Source: Vibrio breoganii
GTDB taxonomy: Bacteria; Pseudomonadota; Gammaproteobacteria; Enterobacterales; Vibrionaceae
Direction of reading: 5' to 3'
NCBI RefSeq assembly: GCF_001677275.1
Contig: NZ_CP016178.1
Coordinates: forward strand, 1,116,001 to 1,180,000
Length of the DNA: 64,000 nucleotides
Part shown: positions 7,635-16,820 of the stretch, one piece after another
Layout: the number at the start of each line of letters is the position of its first letter
Numbering within the stretch: the first letter of the stretch is position 1
Program-made: the position numbers and the translations under genes
Notes under the pieces: model-generated
The model's database searches: none
Told to the model about the DNA's origin: nothing
What the model saw: the letters and a program-made list of their open reading frames with translations, nothing else

Positions 7635-9611
7635 TTAGAAATCCTCTAAGTAGGTGTAACCCATTAGGCCACCTTCTAATTCTTCTAATACCTGCTGTTG
7701 CTCATCAGCGTGTACGCGTTGGGCGACTAAGTCACGATAGTTGTCGCGGATCTTGTCCACATCGATATGAACATAGCGCATCATGTCTTCAACGCTATCC
7801 CCTTCATCGATGCGCTCAATGATCGATTCTCCGTGCTCATTAACCGTTACAACCGCGCTGTGCGTATCGCCAAACAGGTTGTGCATGTCACCCAAGATCT
7901 CTTGATACGCTCCCACTAAGAAAAAGCCCATCAAGTAAGGTTTGTCCTTGTCCCAAGCCGGTACTGGTAAGGTTTTCTCAATGCCCTGTCCTTCAACGTA
8001 CTGCTCAATTGCACCGTCCGAGTCACAAGTAATGTCCAACATCACCGCGCGGCGATCTTCCACGTTCTCAAGCCCTGATAGAGGCAGAACAGGGAACACC
8101 TGATCAATCCCCCACGCATCCGGTAGAGATTGGAATAGCGAGAAGTTAACAAAGAACTTATCCGCTAAACGCTCGCTCAACTCATCCAAAATTGGACGAT
8201 GGAAGCGGTTTTTGTTGCTCATCTGACGGCTCAATTCGAAATAGATTCGAAGTGAAAGCTGCTCAGCCCAAGCTCGTTGCTCTAGGTTTAAAACCCCTGT
8301 TGCAAACTGAGAATGGACCTCAGCCAAGTCACTCTGAGTATCGTTGTAGATCTCGATTAAAGCACGCGCGTCACTGCCATCCTGTAGGCTTTCCCAGTTA
8401 CGCCACATGTTTTGCAGTAGCGTTGGAGCAAGTTGCTGTGGAGCATCAACCGCTTCAGGGTAGTACGCTTCAGTGCCAATCACGTTGGTAATCAATACCG
8501 CATGATGAGCCGTTAGTGAGCGACCAGATTCTGAGATAATTGTCGGAACTGGTTGCTCATACTGCTGACATACATCGCCTACCGTACTCACAATGTTGCG
8601 CGCGTACTCAATCAAGCCATAGTTCATCGAGCTAGAAGACTGGCTGCGTGTACCATCATAGTCCACTGCCAAGCCGCCTCCGATATCGAAGTACTGGATA
8701 CCTGCGCCCATAGCTCGTAATTCACAGTAAAAACGAGCTGACTCATTCACACCGTTGCGAATATCACGGATATTTGCCATCTGTGAACCAAGGTGGAAGT
8801 GAACCAGTTGCAATGCATCTAGCTGGCCTTCTTTCTTCAAGCGCTCGATAACCGAAAGCACTTGAGACGCCGCCAAGCCAAATTTAGATTTCTCGCCACC
8901 GCTTGATTGCCACTTACCTGCACCTTGGGATGCAAGGCGAATGCGAAGACCAAGACGAGGCGTTACACCTAAGTCTTTGGCTTCTTTAAGCACTAGGTCT
9001 AGCTCAGATAGCTTCTCAAGTACGATGAAAACCTTATGTCCTAGCTTCTCGCCAATCAGTGCTAAGCGGATGTACTCACGGTCTTTGTAGCCGTTACATA
9101 CAATCACAGAACTCGCTTTTTGCGCCAAGGCCAATACCGCGAGTAACTCAGGCTTACTGCCCGCTTCTAGCCCCAACTGCTTGGTTTCAAGCTGTGCTTG
9201 GCTCTCTAGGATCTCGTCGACCACTTCTTTTTGCTGGTTTACCTTGATTGGGTAGACCAACAAGTAATTATTTGGGTATTGGTACTCGGCTATGGCTTGG
9301 TTGAACGCCTGACAAATACCATGCACACGCTGATGTAAGATTTGAGGAAACCTTACTAGAACAGGCAAGTTAAGTTGTTTTTGCTCTAATTGAGAAACAA
9401 TATTACTCAACGGTACTTGGTGTGCGTTGTCGCTGCGCGGTGATACATACACCTCACCTTGATTGTCGATACCGTAGAAGCCTTGGCTCCAGTAATGAAC
9501 GTTGTAATCCGCGCGAACACGGTCAAGTTTAGAAAGTTTTTCCACGTCAAATCTCACAAAGACAAGAGGAAGGACAAATGACTCAGAAGAACCTGAAGCC
9601 AAAACTAACAC
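7635..9611 (-). CDS. speA: Biosynthetic arginine decarboxylase
   Basis: PLP-dependent enzyme that turns arginine into agmatine. It contains YLLVYPIKVNQQKEVV with the PLP lysine, the glycine-rich DIGGGLAVDYDG phosphate-binding stretch and the C-terminal MGYTYLEDF ending of the SpeA family. The open frame codes for 658 residues. The first 20 or so (MLVLASGSSESF and following) look unlike the family, which normally begins near the VRADYNVHYWSQGFYGI stretch, so the real start may lie slightly inside, for example at a GTG near 9544. It is first in an operon with speB. Confidence 0.94.
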   Translation of the reverse strand: MLVLASGSSESFVLPLVFVRFDVEKLSKLDRVRADYNVHYWSQGFYGIDNQGEVYVSPRSDNAHQVPLSNIVSQLEQKQLNLPVLVRFPQILHQRVHGICQAFNQAIAEYQYPNNYLLVYPIKVNQQKEVVDEILESQAQLETKQLGLEAGSKPELLAVLALAQKASSVIVCNGYKDREYIRLALIGEKLGHKVFIVLEKLSELDLVLKEAKDLGVTPRLGLRIRLASQGAGKWQSSGGEKSKFGLAASQVLSVIERLKKEGQLDALQLVHFHLGSQMANIRDIRNGVNESARFYCELRAMGAGIQYFDIGGGLAVDYDGTRSQSSSSMNYGLIEYARNIVSTVGDVCQQYEQPVPTIISESGRSLTAHHAVLITNVIGTEAYYPEAVDAPQQLAPTLLQNMWRNWESLQDGSDARALIEIYNDTQSDLAEVHSQFATGVLNLEQRAWAEQLSLRIYFELSRQMSNKNRFHRPILDELSERLADKFFVNFSLFQSLPDAWGIDQVFPVLPLSGLENVEDRRAVMLDITCDSDGAIEQYVEGQGIEKTLPVPAWDKDKPYLMGFFLVGAYQEILGDMHNLFGDTHSAVVTVNEHGESIIERIDEGDSVEDMMRYVHIDVDKIRDNYRDLVAQRVHADEQQQVLEELEGGLMGYTYLEDF

Positions 9612-9720
9612 GGGTTCATTCGGTTTCGTTTCACCGCCGTGTGGGGCGCATTAACGGATAAAATGGGGTTGGAGTCTAACAAAAGGATTTTGTCGTGAGG
9701 ATAAATTGGGGAGAAGCTGT

Positions 9721-9759
9721 CAGCGATCAGCGATCAGCGATCAGCGATCAGCGATCAGC
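9721..9759. repeat. Tandem heptanucleotide array (CAGCGAT x 5.6)
   Basis: Five exact copies of CAGCGAT plus CAGC run without interruption, followed by a small inverted pair GCTTCAAGC. Such a short perfect array is expected to vary in copy number between strains. It lies in the gap upstream of speA. Confidence 0.9.
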
Positions 9760-9808
9760 TTCAAGCTGCAAGTTTGCTTCTTGTATACCAGTCGAACTTT
9801 AGGGAATT

Positions 9809-10101
9809 CGTCATGCTCGAACGATTTTCTGGGCCAGCACTCTGGTCGAGCATCTGTTTCTAAAACAGGCCCCCGATAAAAAACTCTGGGACGACGCTAT
9901 CGAAGGCACGTAAATGTCCTCTACAACCGTCGTTTCCGCATGTTGTTAGCAGGGATCTGGAGGGTGAATAGATCCTCGATAAAAGCACTCGAGGATGACG
10001 GGTTCAAAAAGTATTGAGTCTCCACAATCGTCATTCCCGCATGTTGTTAGCGGGAATCTGGTGGGCGAAGAGACCCCCGATAAAAGCATTCGGGGGTGAC
10101 G
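9809..10101. repeat. Cluster of REP-like palindromes
   Basis: Several palindromic units fill this gap between speA and fhs. Clear ones: 9809-9855 (CGTCATGCTCGA ... TCGAGCATC, long loop); 9972-10000 (ATCCTCGA/TCGAGGAT, inverted); 10029-10059 (CGTCATTCCCGC ... GCGGGAATCT); 10073-10101 (ACCCCCGA/TCGGGGGT, inverted). Degraded copies lie near 9871-9896 and 9928-9957. Units alternate in orientation and are joined by spacers like GGTGGGCGAAGAG, as in the BIME arrangement of enterobacteria. All share the CGTCAT or ATGACG head and differ in stem sequence. Confidence 0.8.
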
Positions 10102-10112
10102 TTACAAGGAGC

Positions 10113-11861
10113 TTAGCTCAGCCCAGTAATATTCCCATCTTCATCAATATCAAGATTCATGAAGGCTGGTTTGTCTGGTAGGCCTGGCATGGTCATTACG
10201 TTGCCGCATAGGGCGTAGATGAAGCCTGCGCCTGCGCATAGCTTTAGTTCGCGGATGGGTACGTCGAACTGGGTCGGAGCGCCTTTAATGTTGCCGTCGG
10301 TTGAGATCGACATTGGCGTCTTTGCCATACAGATAGCGAGGTTATCGAAGCCTAGAGATTTAAACTGCGCCAGTTGAGCTTTCGCTTTGTCGCTTAGGGT
10401 CACTGATGCTGCGCCATAGCCGACTTCCGTTACTGCCATGATCTTCTCTTCTAGCGTCTGAGACATCTGGTAAAGAGGTTTAAATTGAGCAGGTGTTTGG
10501 CACTGAGCAACCACCTTAGCAGCAAGCTCAGCGGCTCCTGCGCCGCCTTGTGCGAATGCTTCACATACAGCAACTTCAACAGAGTAAGGCAGAGCCTCAA
10601 CCATTTGTTTTAGCTTTGCTAGTTCTTCTTCGCTGTCTTGCGGGAAGCGGTTGATAGCAACTACCGCCGGCACGCCGTACTTTACGACGTTCTCGATGTG
10701 CCATTTTAGGTTCGCAAAGCCCGCTTCAAGGGCTGCGCTGTCTTTGTCGAACATGCTGTCTGGGATCGGTTGACCTGGCTTTAGATTATAGAGACCAGAG
10801 TTGGCCTTCAAACCGCGAAGCGTTGCCACTACTACTGCGCAATCTGGCGCTTTACCAGAAGCCTGAGCCTTGATGTTACATGCCTTCTCAAAGCCCATGT
10901 CTGAGCCAAAGCCACCTTCAGTGACCGTGTAATCAGCAAGCTTAGTTGCGATGTTGTCAGCAATGATAGAAGAGTTGCCGTGTGCAATATTGGCAAAAGG
11001 CCCGGCATGAATAAGCGTTGGGATCCCCTCTAGGGTTTGCATCATGGTTGGCTCGATGGCCTCACGCATGCTGACTGTCATCGCGCCCGCGACACCTAAG
11101 TCTTCGGTGGTCACGGCTTTACCATCAAGGTTGTAACCGATAACGATATTACCAATGCGACGACGCAGGTCTTGCAGGTCACTGGCTAAGGCAAGTACAG
11201 CCATAAGCTCAGATGCTGCCGAGATATCAAAGCCATCTTCACGTTCATAACCGTTGATGGTTTTGCCTTCATCGTTCAAGCCTACGTTGATCTTGCGAAG
11301 CGCACGGTCGTTGTGGTCAATCACGCGCTTCCACACGATGCTTTGCGGGTCGATACGCAGTGCCGTTAAGCCCGAGCGTGCTTCAAAATCGTCGTAACCA
11401 TTACGCTGCTCATGATAGATGCGCGCATCTATTGCCGCAGAAGCAAGGTTGTGAGCGGCAGTCACAGCGTGGATGTCACCTGTAAGGTGCAGGTTTAGCT
11501 CTTCCATTGGCGCAACTTGCGAGTAACCACCACCGGCAGCACCCCCTTTGACGCCAAATACTGGCCCCATAGAAGGCTGTCTGATACAGGCCATTACAGA
11601 TTGACCTACCTTGAATAGGCCTTGTGCCAAGCCAATGGCGGTCACGGTTTTACCTTCACCAAGAGGGGTTGGCGTAATCGCAGTTACTACAACTAACTTA
11701 CCGGTTTTCTTGCTTTCTAGACGCTTAAGCGCCTTAAGAGAAACCTTGGCTTTGTGTTGACCATGAGTTTGAATCTCATCAGCATGCAGACCTACAGCAG
11801 TAGCTACATCAGCAATAGGGCGTAATGGGGTAGAACGAGAGATTTCAATGTCCGACAGCAT
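10113..11861 (-). CDS. fhs: Formate--tetrahydrofolate ligase
   Basis: Joins formate to tetrahydrofolate with ATP, feeding one-carbon metabolism (purines, serine/glycine). From the chosen start the protein has 582 residues. It shows TPTPLGEGKTVTAIGLAQGL (nucleotide loop), QPSMGPVFGVKGGAAGGGYS, the LHLTGDIHAVTAAHNLASA stretch and a C-terminal GAGFIYALCGNVMTMPGLP, all diagnostic. The frame is open to 11972, but the ATG at 11859-11861 has GAGGAA in front and starts MLSDIEISR as in homologues, so the extra 37 residues are rejected. It lies 158 bp downstream of an unrelated hypothetical gene. Confidence 0.95.
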   Translation of the reverse strand: MLSDIEISRSTPLRPIADVATAVGLHADEIQTHGQHKAKVSLKALKRLESKKTGKLVVVTAITPTPLGEGKTVTAIGLAQGLFKVGQSVMACIRQPSMGPVFGVKGGAAGGGYSQVAPMEELNLHLTGDIHAVTAAHNLASAAIDARIYHEQRNGYDDFEARSGLTALRIDPQSIVWKRVIDHNDRALRKINVGLNDEGKTINGYEREDGFDISAASELMAVLALASDLQDLRRRIGNIVIGYNLDGKAVTTEDLGVAGAMTVSMREAIEPTMMQTLEGIPTLIHAGPFANIAHGNSSIIADNIATKLADYTVTEGGFGSDMGFEKACNIKAQASGKAPDCAVVVATLRGLKANSGLYNLKPGQPIPDSMFDKDSAALEAGFANLKWHIENVVKYGVPAVVAINRFPQDSEEELAKLKQMVEALPYSVEVAVCEAFAQGGAGAAELAAKVVAQCQTPAQFKPLYQMSQTLEEKIMAVTEVGYGAASVTLSDKAKAQLAQFKSLGFDNLAICMAKTPMSISTDGNIKGAPTQFDVPIRELKLCAGAGFIYALCGNVMTMPGLPDKPAFMNLDIDEDGNITGLS

Positions 11862-12019
11862 GGCTTCCTCAGGGAGATAAAAGAGACAATCTGATTTTGG
11901 CGGGGATAATAAAGAATTCTGACAATAAGTAAAGTGCAAACGTTTGCGCTGAATGAAAAACGAACATTTCAATTATGAAAGGGTCACTAACTGAAGCCTA
12001 TACAGGCTATAAACCGCTT

Positions 12020-12577
12020 TTATTTGAATACTTTAGCTAGCCAGCCTCGAATTCCCTTATTGCCCCCAGCAAATTCTTTCAAAATGTTGCTTCCTTTATA
12101 GAAAGACTCATTCCATTCACAACGTAACTCGTCAGCCGAAACAGGGGTAAACGAAACCAGTAATAGACTCCCTTCGGTGGCGTAATCATTCGCCAGAGAG
12201 TAATCCATTTCTAGCTGCCCTTGAACAAACAGCCACAGGTGCATGGTGAGCCAAAACTCAATGATCAGTGGAGATTTAAACGCAGCTGCATGTTTATTCT
12301 CTAAAGACCCATCGATAACGCGTTGCATGGCCAGCAAGCTCTCTTGCTGGGCGTTCAACTGATGCAGTAGCTTTTCATGGTGCAGAGTAAACAAGCCCAA
12401 TAGCAACTGAAGATCAGAATGTTGCGAATGTTTCAACTTGGAGCGCTCAAACAATGGCGAGAGCTTTTCACACAGTTGCTCAAGTTGCGACGAGTCCACG
12501 TTTACAGAAACGGAGTTTGTTGGAAGCTCAAAGCCAACGGCATGAACAGCGGTGAATAAAGCGTTAGGTGTTGTCAT
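12020..12577 (-). CDS. Hypothetical protein, possibly cytoplasmic
   Basis: I do not recognise this 185-residue protein. There is no signal peptide. The first half is leucine- and glutamine-rich and probably helical (DSSQLEQLCEKLSPLFERSK, LHHEKLLHQLNAQQESLLAM). The second half includes IEFWLTMHLWLFVQG and ends NKGIRGWLAKVFK. Composition and codon use look like a normal coding gene. It lies upstream of fhs on the same strand, separated by 158 bp, and a shared function is not indicated. Confidence 0.7.
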   Translation of the reverse strand: MTTPNALFTAVHAVGFELPTNSVSVNVDSSQLEQLCEKLSPLFERSKLKHSQHSDLQLLLGLFTLHHEKLLHQLNAQQESLLAMQRVIDGSLENKHAAAFKSPLIIEFWLTMHLWLFVQGQLEMDYSLANDYATEGSLLLVSFTPVSADELRCEWNESFYKGSNILKEFAGGNKGIRGWLAKVFK

Positions 12578-12690
12578 AGGGCCAAGGCGTTACGAGAAAA
12601 GGCTAACGATACCTCATCTCTTTCATTGTGCCTATGACATCAATGAAAATCGTATCGCCTCACAACTACTTTGAGTTGCCTGAATAGATG

Positions 12691-12714
12691 AAAGCCTGCA
12701 CATGTGCAGGCTTT
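12691..12714 (-). terminator. Terminator after the sugar isomerase gene
   Basis: Perfect palindrome AAAGCCTGCA-CATG-TGCAGGCTTT located 14 nt past the isomerase stop codon. It could also act on transcripts from the other side. Confidence 0.75.
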
Positions 12715-12727
12715 TGACTGAGGTTAG

Positions 12728-14218
12728 TTAGTTCAAGAACACACTCGGTATCTCATTCGGGTATCGCTCATAGCTTGGCTGGTTGTAATCAATATCTGAT
12801 ACACCAATCAAATCAAGTACCTGATAGAGTGTCTTACCTACATGACCAAAAGCGATCCCTGCATGGTGCGGGTAGCGTTTTTGAATAAGAACGTGGCGGT
12901 AGAAGCGCTGCATTTCTGGGATAGCGAATACCGCAATGGAGCCAAATGACTCTGGGTCAATGTCCAGAATGTCACCTTGAGCGACGTAGGAGCGAAGCTT
13001 AGTATCTGCCGTTGATTGAAGACGGAACAGTGTCACCTCTCCTGCTTTGATTTGCCCCTCTAGCGTACCGCGAGTAATATCTGGGTCTTGTCCAGGCTCC
13101 ATCAAACTATGCATGATTTTCTGGAAGCGTAGTTGGGAATTCTTCATGCAGCTTGGTGCGGTATTACCACAGTGAAAGCCCATGAATAAGTCTTTGTCTG
13201 TGTACTCTCCCATCTTATCACCCGCTTTCTCAACCATATCCCTTGGTACGGTATTATTGATATCTAACAATGTGGCTGGGTGGTTGGTCGCACAAGTGAT
13301 CATGTACTCCGACAAAGCACCATAGATATCCACTTCGCAGGCGACGGGTATGCCACGCTCTGCAAGGCGAGCATTGACGTAACAAGGCACAAAGCCAAAG
13401 AATTTTTCAAAGGATGGCCAACACTTGTTAGCAAAAATACCAAAATTAGAGGCACCTAGGTTTTCTTTATGGAAGGTCAGTAGTGCAACCTCATATTGAG
13501 CAAGTTTAGGAAGCAAATCAGGGTACGGATTGTTGTCGCCTAGCTCTTTCTCCATCTCTGCAACAATGCCTGGAATATCGGAATGACCTTCTGCGGCTTG
13601 GTATAGATCAAGCAGGTCTAACTCACTGTTTTCCATCACTTCTACACCAAGATCGAACAGGGCTTTTATAGGCGCGTTACACGCAACAAAGTCATGAGGA
13701 CGCGGCCCAAAACTAAAGATTTTTAGCCCTTTAAGACCAAGAATAGTGCGAGAGACAGGAACAAAATCACCTATCATTGTTGCGACTTCTTCCGGGGTGC
13801 CCACTGGATATTCAGGAATATGAGGACGAATGTTGCGCAAGTTGGCACTGTATGAAGCGTTAAGCATTCCGCAGTATGCATCACCACGGTCATTGCTCAG
13901 ACACGCAGTTGACTCTTCTGCAGCAGAAACAAACATTACAGGCCCGTCAAAGCGTTGCGCCATTTGAGTCAGCGGACCTTCGGGACCAAAGTTGCCAAGA
14001 TAAATCACTAGCGAGTTAATCCCCTTGTCTTTGGCCTCTTCAAGCGCCAGCAACATATCATTTTCATTCTCGATGATGGTTTCTAACTGCACAATATCAA
14101 TATCTTTTTGCTCGCAGTGTTGTACCACATTCTCTCTACGCTGCTTTGAAAGAGAAATAGGGAAACAGTCACGACTGACCGCAACAATACCCATTTTTAC
14201 TTGAGGAATATTAATCAT
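12728..14218 (-). CDS. L-fucose/L-arabinose isomerase-family protein
   Basis: Predicted cytoplasmic ketol isomerase of 496 residues in the FucI/AraA-like fold family. Recognisable stretches include VIYLGNFGPEGPL, LKIFSFGPRPHDF, ACEVDIYGALSEYM, the LFMGFHCGNTAPS region and a C-terminal HHAGIAFGHVGKTLYQVLDL. It is the last gene of a minus-strand sugar set with an aldose 1-epimerase 12 nt upstream and a GPH sugar transporter before that. The set suggests uptake and isomerisation of a free aldose or a sugar from a short glycoside. No kinase or aldolase is adjacent, so the substrate (fucose, arabinose or another) is open. Confidence 0.8.
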   Translation of the reverse strand: MINIPQVKMGIVAVSRDCFPISLSKQRRENVVQHCEQKDIDIVQLETIIENENDMLLALEEAKDKGINSLVIYLGNFGPEGPLTQMAQRFDGPVMFVSAAEESTACLSNDRGDAYCGMLNASYSANLRNIRPHIPEYPVGTPEEVATMIGDFVPVSRTILGLKGLKIFSFGPRPHDFVACNAPIKALFDLGVEVMENSELDLLDLYQAAEGHSDIPGIVAEMEKELGDNNPYPDLLPKLAQYEVALLTFHKENLGASNFGIFANKCWPSFEKFFGFVPCYVNARLAERGIPVACEVDIYGALSEYMITCATNHPATLLDINNTVPRDMVEKAGDKMGEYTDKDLFMGFHCGNTAPSCMKNSQLRFQKIMHSLMEPGQDPDITRGTLEGQIKAGEVTLFRLQSTADTKLRSYVAQGDILDIDPESFGSIAVFAIPEMQRFYRHVLIQKRYPHHAGIAFGHVGKTLYQVLDLIGVSDIDYNQPSYERYPNEIPSVFLN

Positions 14219-14230
14219 AATTGTCTCGAT

Positions 14231-15253
14231 TTAATTTTTTGTAGTGAATACTTTATAAATAACATTGTGCTGATAGTGTCTATCTGGCCCATATATACAT
14301 TCTTGTTTATTATCCATATTAATTTGATTTGGATAACACTGAGTTTCTAAACACAAGCCTGCATGTTTATTGTATATATTAGAGTCTCGACCAATTTCAT
14401 TATTTAAGAAATTTCCGCTATAAAACTGCATGCCTATTTGATCTGTAGCGACCTGTAGTTCTATTCCAGAATTATTCTCAAATACTCTTGCAACGGGTTT
14501 GATTTCTGTTGAGTCAAAACACCAGCAATGATCATAGCCGCCCGCATTTTCTAGCTGCTCATTGGACTGAGATAGCCCCTCTCTAATAGCCATTCCCGTA
14601 CGCAGATCAAACGGAGTATCCTCGACTGAAGCCTTAAACAGCGGGATAGCTAGCGCATCGACATGAAGGTAATCGTTGGCCTCAATCTGGATGAAATGGT
14701 CAAGTACATCCGCACTACTGCCTAGATTAAAGTAGGTGTGTTGCGTCATATTGATAGGTGTTAGTGCACGCGGGAACGCTTGATAGTTAATGCTAAGAGC
14801 ATTGTCTTCAGACAAGTGGTACTCAACCTTAAACTCAATATCACAAGGGTAGCCTGCGTCACCACTCTCAACCATAGTGCTCAACCGTAAAGACGCACTG
14901 TTTACTATTTCAACATTCCAACGCTTCGCGCCAAGGCTCGCGGAAGCACCATGTAAATGATTAGTGCCTTCATTGCACTCAAGTTGATAGTCGTCTTCAC
15001 CAATAGAGAAGTGGCCGTTGGCAATTCTGTTGGCCCATGGCCCAACAAGACAGCCCAAGTAGCACTTACCGTTCAAATATTGCTCTGGGGTATCGTAGCC
15101 AAGGACAATGTTTTTTCTATTGCCACTGATATCATTGGTATAAAAATTAACGATCAAACCACCAAGGTCTGAAATATCAATTTGTGTTCCTTTATTATTA
15201 ACTAGAGAAAACAATTTATATTCCCCCCAATTGGATACCTTTACGTCTTTCAT
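14231..15253 (-). CDS. galM: Aldose 1-epimerase (galactose mutarotase family)
   Basis: Interconverts alpha and beta anomers of an aldose in the cytoplasm. The 340-residue protein shows the family features: NIVLGYDTPEQYL, GCLVGPWANRIANG, NLTQHTYFNL-like NMTQHTYFNLG with the catalytic His, and a C-terminal GMQFYSGNFLNNEI with CLETQCYPNQ. It precedes the sugar isomerase by 12 nt and is separated from the transporter gene by a terminator and about 120 bp, so it may have its own promoter. The real sugar need not be galactose; context suggests the substrate of the adjacent isomerase. Confidence 0.88.
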   Translation of the reverse strand: MKDVKVSNWGEYKLFSLVNNKGTQIDISDLGGLIVNFYTNDISGNRKNIVLGYDTPEQYLNGKCYLGCLVGPWANRIANGHFSIGEDDYQLECNEGTNHLHGASASLGAKRWNVEIVNSASLRLSTMVESGDAGYPCDIEFKVEYHLSEDNALSINYQAFPRALTPINMTQHTYFNLGSSADVLDHFIQIEANDYLHVDALAIPLFKASVEDTPFDLRTGMAIREGLSQSNEQLENAGGYDHCWCFDSTEIKPVARVFENNSGIELQVATDQIGMQFYSGNFLNNEIGRDSNIYNKHAGLCLETQCYPNQINMDNKQECIYGPDRHYQHNVIYKVFTTKN

Positions 15254-15373
15254 GTTAGAGTCCTAATAACAAGCTAATGAAGTTATTTTCTTCTATTAAT
15301 AAGAGAGTTTCCATTATGTTTTTTAAAAACAAGATTGAGAAAAAATGTATTTGTGAACTCTGTTTAGGTAAAA

Positions 15374-15400
15374 AAATAGCCTCCAAGTAGGAGGCTATTT
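15374..15400 (-). terminator. Terminator after the GPH transporter gene
   Basis: Perfect hairpin AAATAGCCTCC-AAGTA-GGAGGCTATTT, 20 nt beyond the transporter stop codon and followed on the minus strand by a run of T. It separates the transporter from galM, so read-through or a second promoter is needed for galM expression. Confidence 0.8.
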
Positions 15401-15419
15401 CAATTCTCAGTGATATCAG

Positions 15420-16820
15420 TTACTGGCTAAGTTGAACCTTCAATCCAGCCTCTGAAACCTCAACTTCTTGAGCCGGTTTCTTAGCGTCTAGCTCTAGAAG
15501 TGCTTTGATCTGTTTCAGCTTTTGTTGGTCAAGCTTATAAAACATCATAAACACAGCTAGAGAAGCAAACATCACTCCAGGAACCACAGTAAACAGTAGG
15601 TTTATGGAGTTGACTGCTTCTGCAGTTTGCACTTCAGCGCCACCTATATAACCTGACCATGCCAGTATCCAGCCAACTGCTGCTCCACCTAATGCAATAC
15701 CAAGTTTGATAGCGAAGAGATTGGTAGAGAACACCATACCGCTTAGAGAGCGATTGCTGCGTGTTTTCTCGTAGTCGACCACATCGGACATCATGCTCCA
15801 AAGAATTGGTGTAGTCGCTGTTTGAACTAACGCTAGCACAATGGTGATAGCGAATATCATTGTCACGTTCGTTGGATCAACGGCGTACATCAGCATTGAA
15901 ATAAAACCTGAGATGACAATTAATATGCGGTAAACCGTAGGTTTGTTGTATTTGCCAAACAGTGGTGACGATAACATCGCGCCAGCAATAGCAGCTAGCA
16001 TTCCTGCAACCATAAACATGGTTGCTAGGTCGCCACGCCCCATCACCGTGTTTACGTAATACATAGTCGTCGCGCCTTTTAGCACCGCCCCCGTAAGCAA
16101 CACGATATTTACGATAAACAGTACCCGCCATTGGTCATTCGCTAGAAGTAGCTTCAAATCTTCCCAAACAGATTGCTTTTCTTCCACTTCAGGCACGTGA
16201 CGCTCTTTAGTATTCGCAAAGCTGACGAAAAATAGTGCAATCGCGATTGCCCCCATGATTGCCATTGCACCAAGATAACCTTTTTGTAAATCACCATCAC
16301 CAATCACTCCTACCAAAGGTAGCGCAACCATTGCAACCACAAGACCACCAGCAGTGCTTAGAGCGAAACGATAAGACTGTAGTGATGTGCGCTCTTCTGA
16401 ATCATTAGACAAGGCATTGGCCATAGCACAATAAGGAACGTTGATCGCCGTATACATAAGAGTTAGAAAGATGTACGACGCGTATGCATAGACAATCTTG
16501 CCCGTTTCGCCGAAGTTGGGTGTGTAGAAGGCGAACATGCACGCAATGCCAAATGGCACGGCCATCCACAACAAATACGGACGATAGCGACCATGCTTTG
16601 ATTTAGTTCGATCAACAATTGAGCCCATAAGCGGATCAGTTACAGCATCAATGAAGCGAACTAAAAGGAACATTGTGCCCATGTGTGCAGGAGAAAGCCC
16701 ATAAACATCGGTATAAAAATAGGCGAGGAAAAGCATCACTGTTTGCCAAACGAAATTACAGCCGGTATCACCTAAGCCGTAGGCAACCTTCTCTCTTACG
16801 GACAGCTTGATCGTATTCAT
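15420..16820 (-). CDS. GPH-family sugar:cation symporter (MFS)
   Basis: Inner-membrane sugar transporter of 466 residues with twelve predicted membrane spans. The N-terminus LSVREKVAYGLGDTGCNFVWQ and the loop MGSIVDRTKSKHGRYRPYLL are typical of the glycoside-pentoside-hexuronide family (MelB, XynB/YicJ type). The ATG at 16818-16820 has CGGAG in front and gives the conserved start; the 26 extra residues of the longer frame are rejected. Together with galM and the isomerase it forms a sugar uptake and entry module. The sugar is not determined by the sequence. Confidence 0.9.
   Translation of the reverse strand: MNTIKLSVREKVAYGLGDTGCNFVWQTVMLFLAYFYTDVYGLSPAHMGTMFLLVRFIDAVTDPLMGSIVDRTKSKHGRYRPYLLWMAVPFGIACMFAFYTPNFGETGKIVYAYASYIFLTLMYTAINVPYCAMANALSNDSEERTSLQSYRFALSTAGGLVVAMVALPLVGVIGDGDLQKGYLGAMAIMGAIAIALFFVSFANTKERHVPEVEEKQSVWEDLKLLLANDQWRVLFIVNIVLLTGAVLKGATTMYYVNTVMGRGDLATMFMVAGMLAAIAGAMLSSPLFGKYNKPTVYRILIVISGFISMLMYAVDPTNVTMIFAITIVLALVQTATTPILWSMMSDVVDYEKTRSNRSLSGMVFSTNLFAIKLGIALGGAAVGWILAWSGYIGGAEVQTAEAVNSINLLFTVVPGVMFASLAVFMMFYKLDQQKLKQIKALLELDAKKPAQEVEVSEAGLKVQLSQ

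Noticed and set aside
9721..9759. CAGCGAT repeats as a CRISPR array
   Set aside because: The units are 7 bp and contiguous without spacers, and no cas genes are present.
15315..15389. 24-codon frame between galM and the GPH transporter (MFFKNKIEKKCICELCLG...)
   Set aside because: No ribosome site, lysine-rich by base composition, and it ends inside a terminator hairpin.
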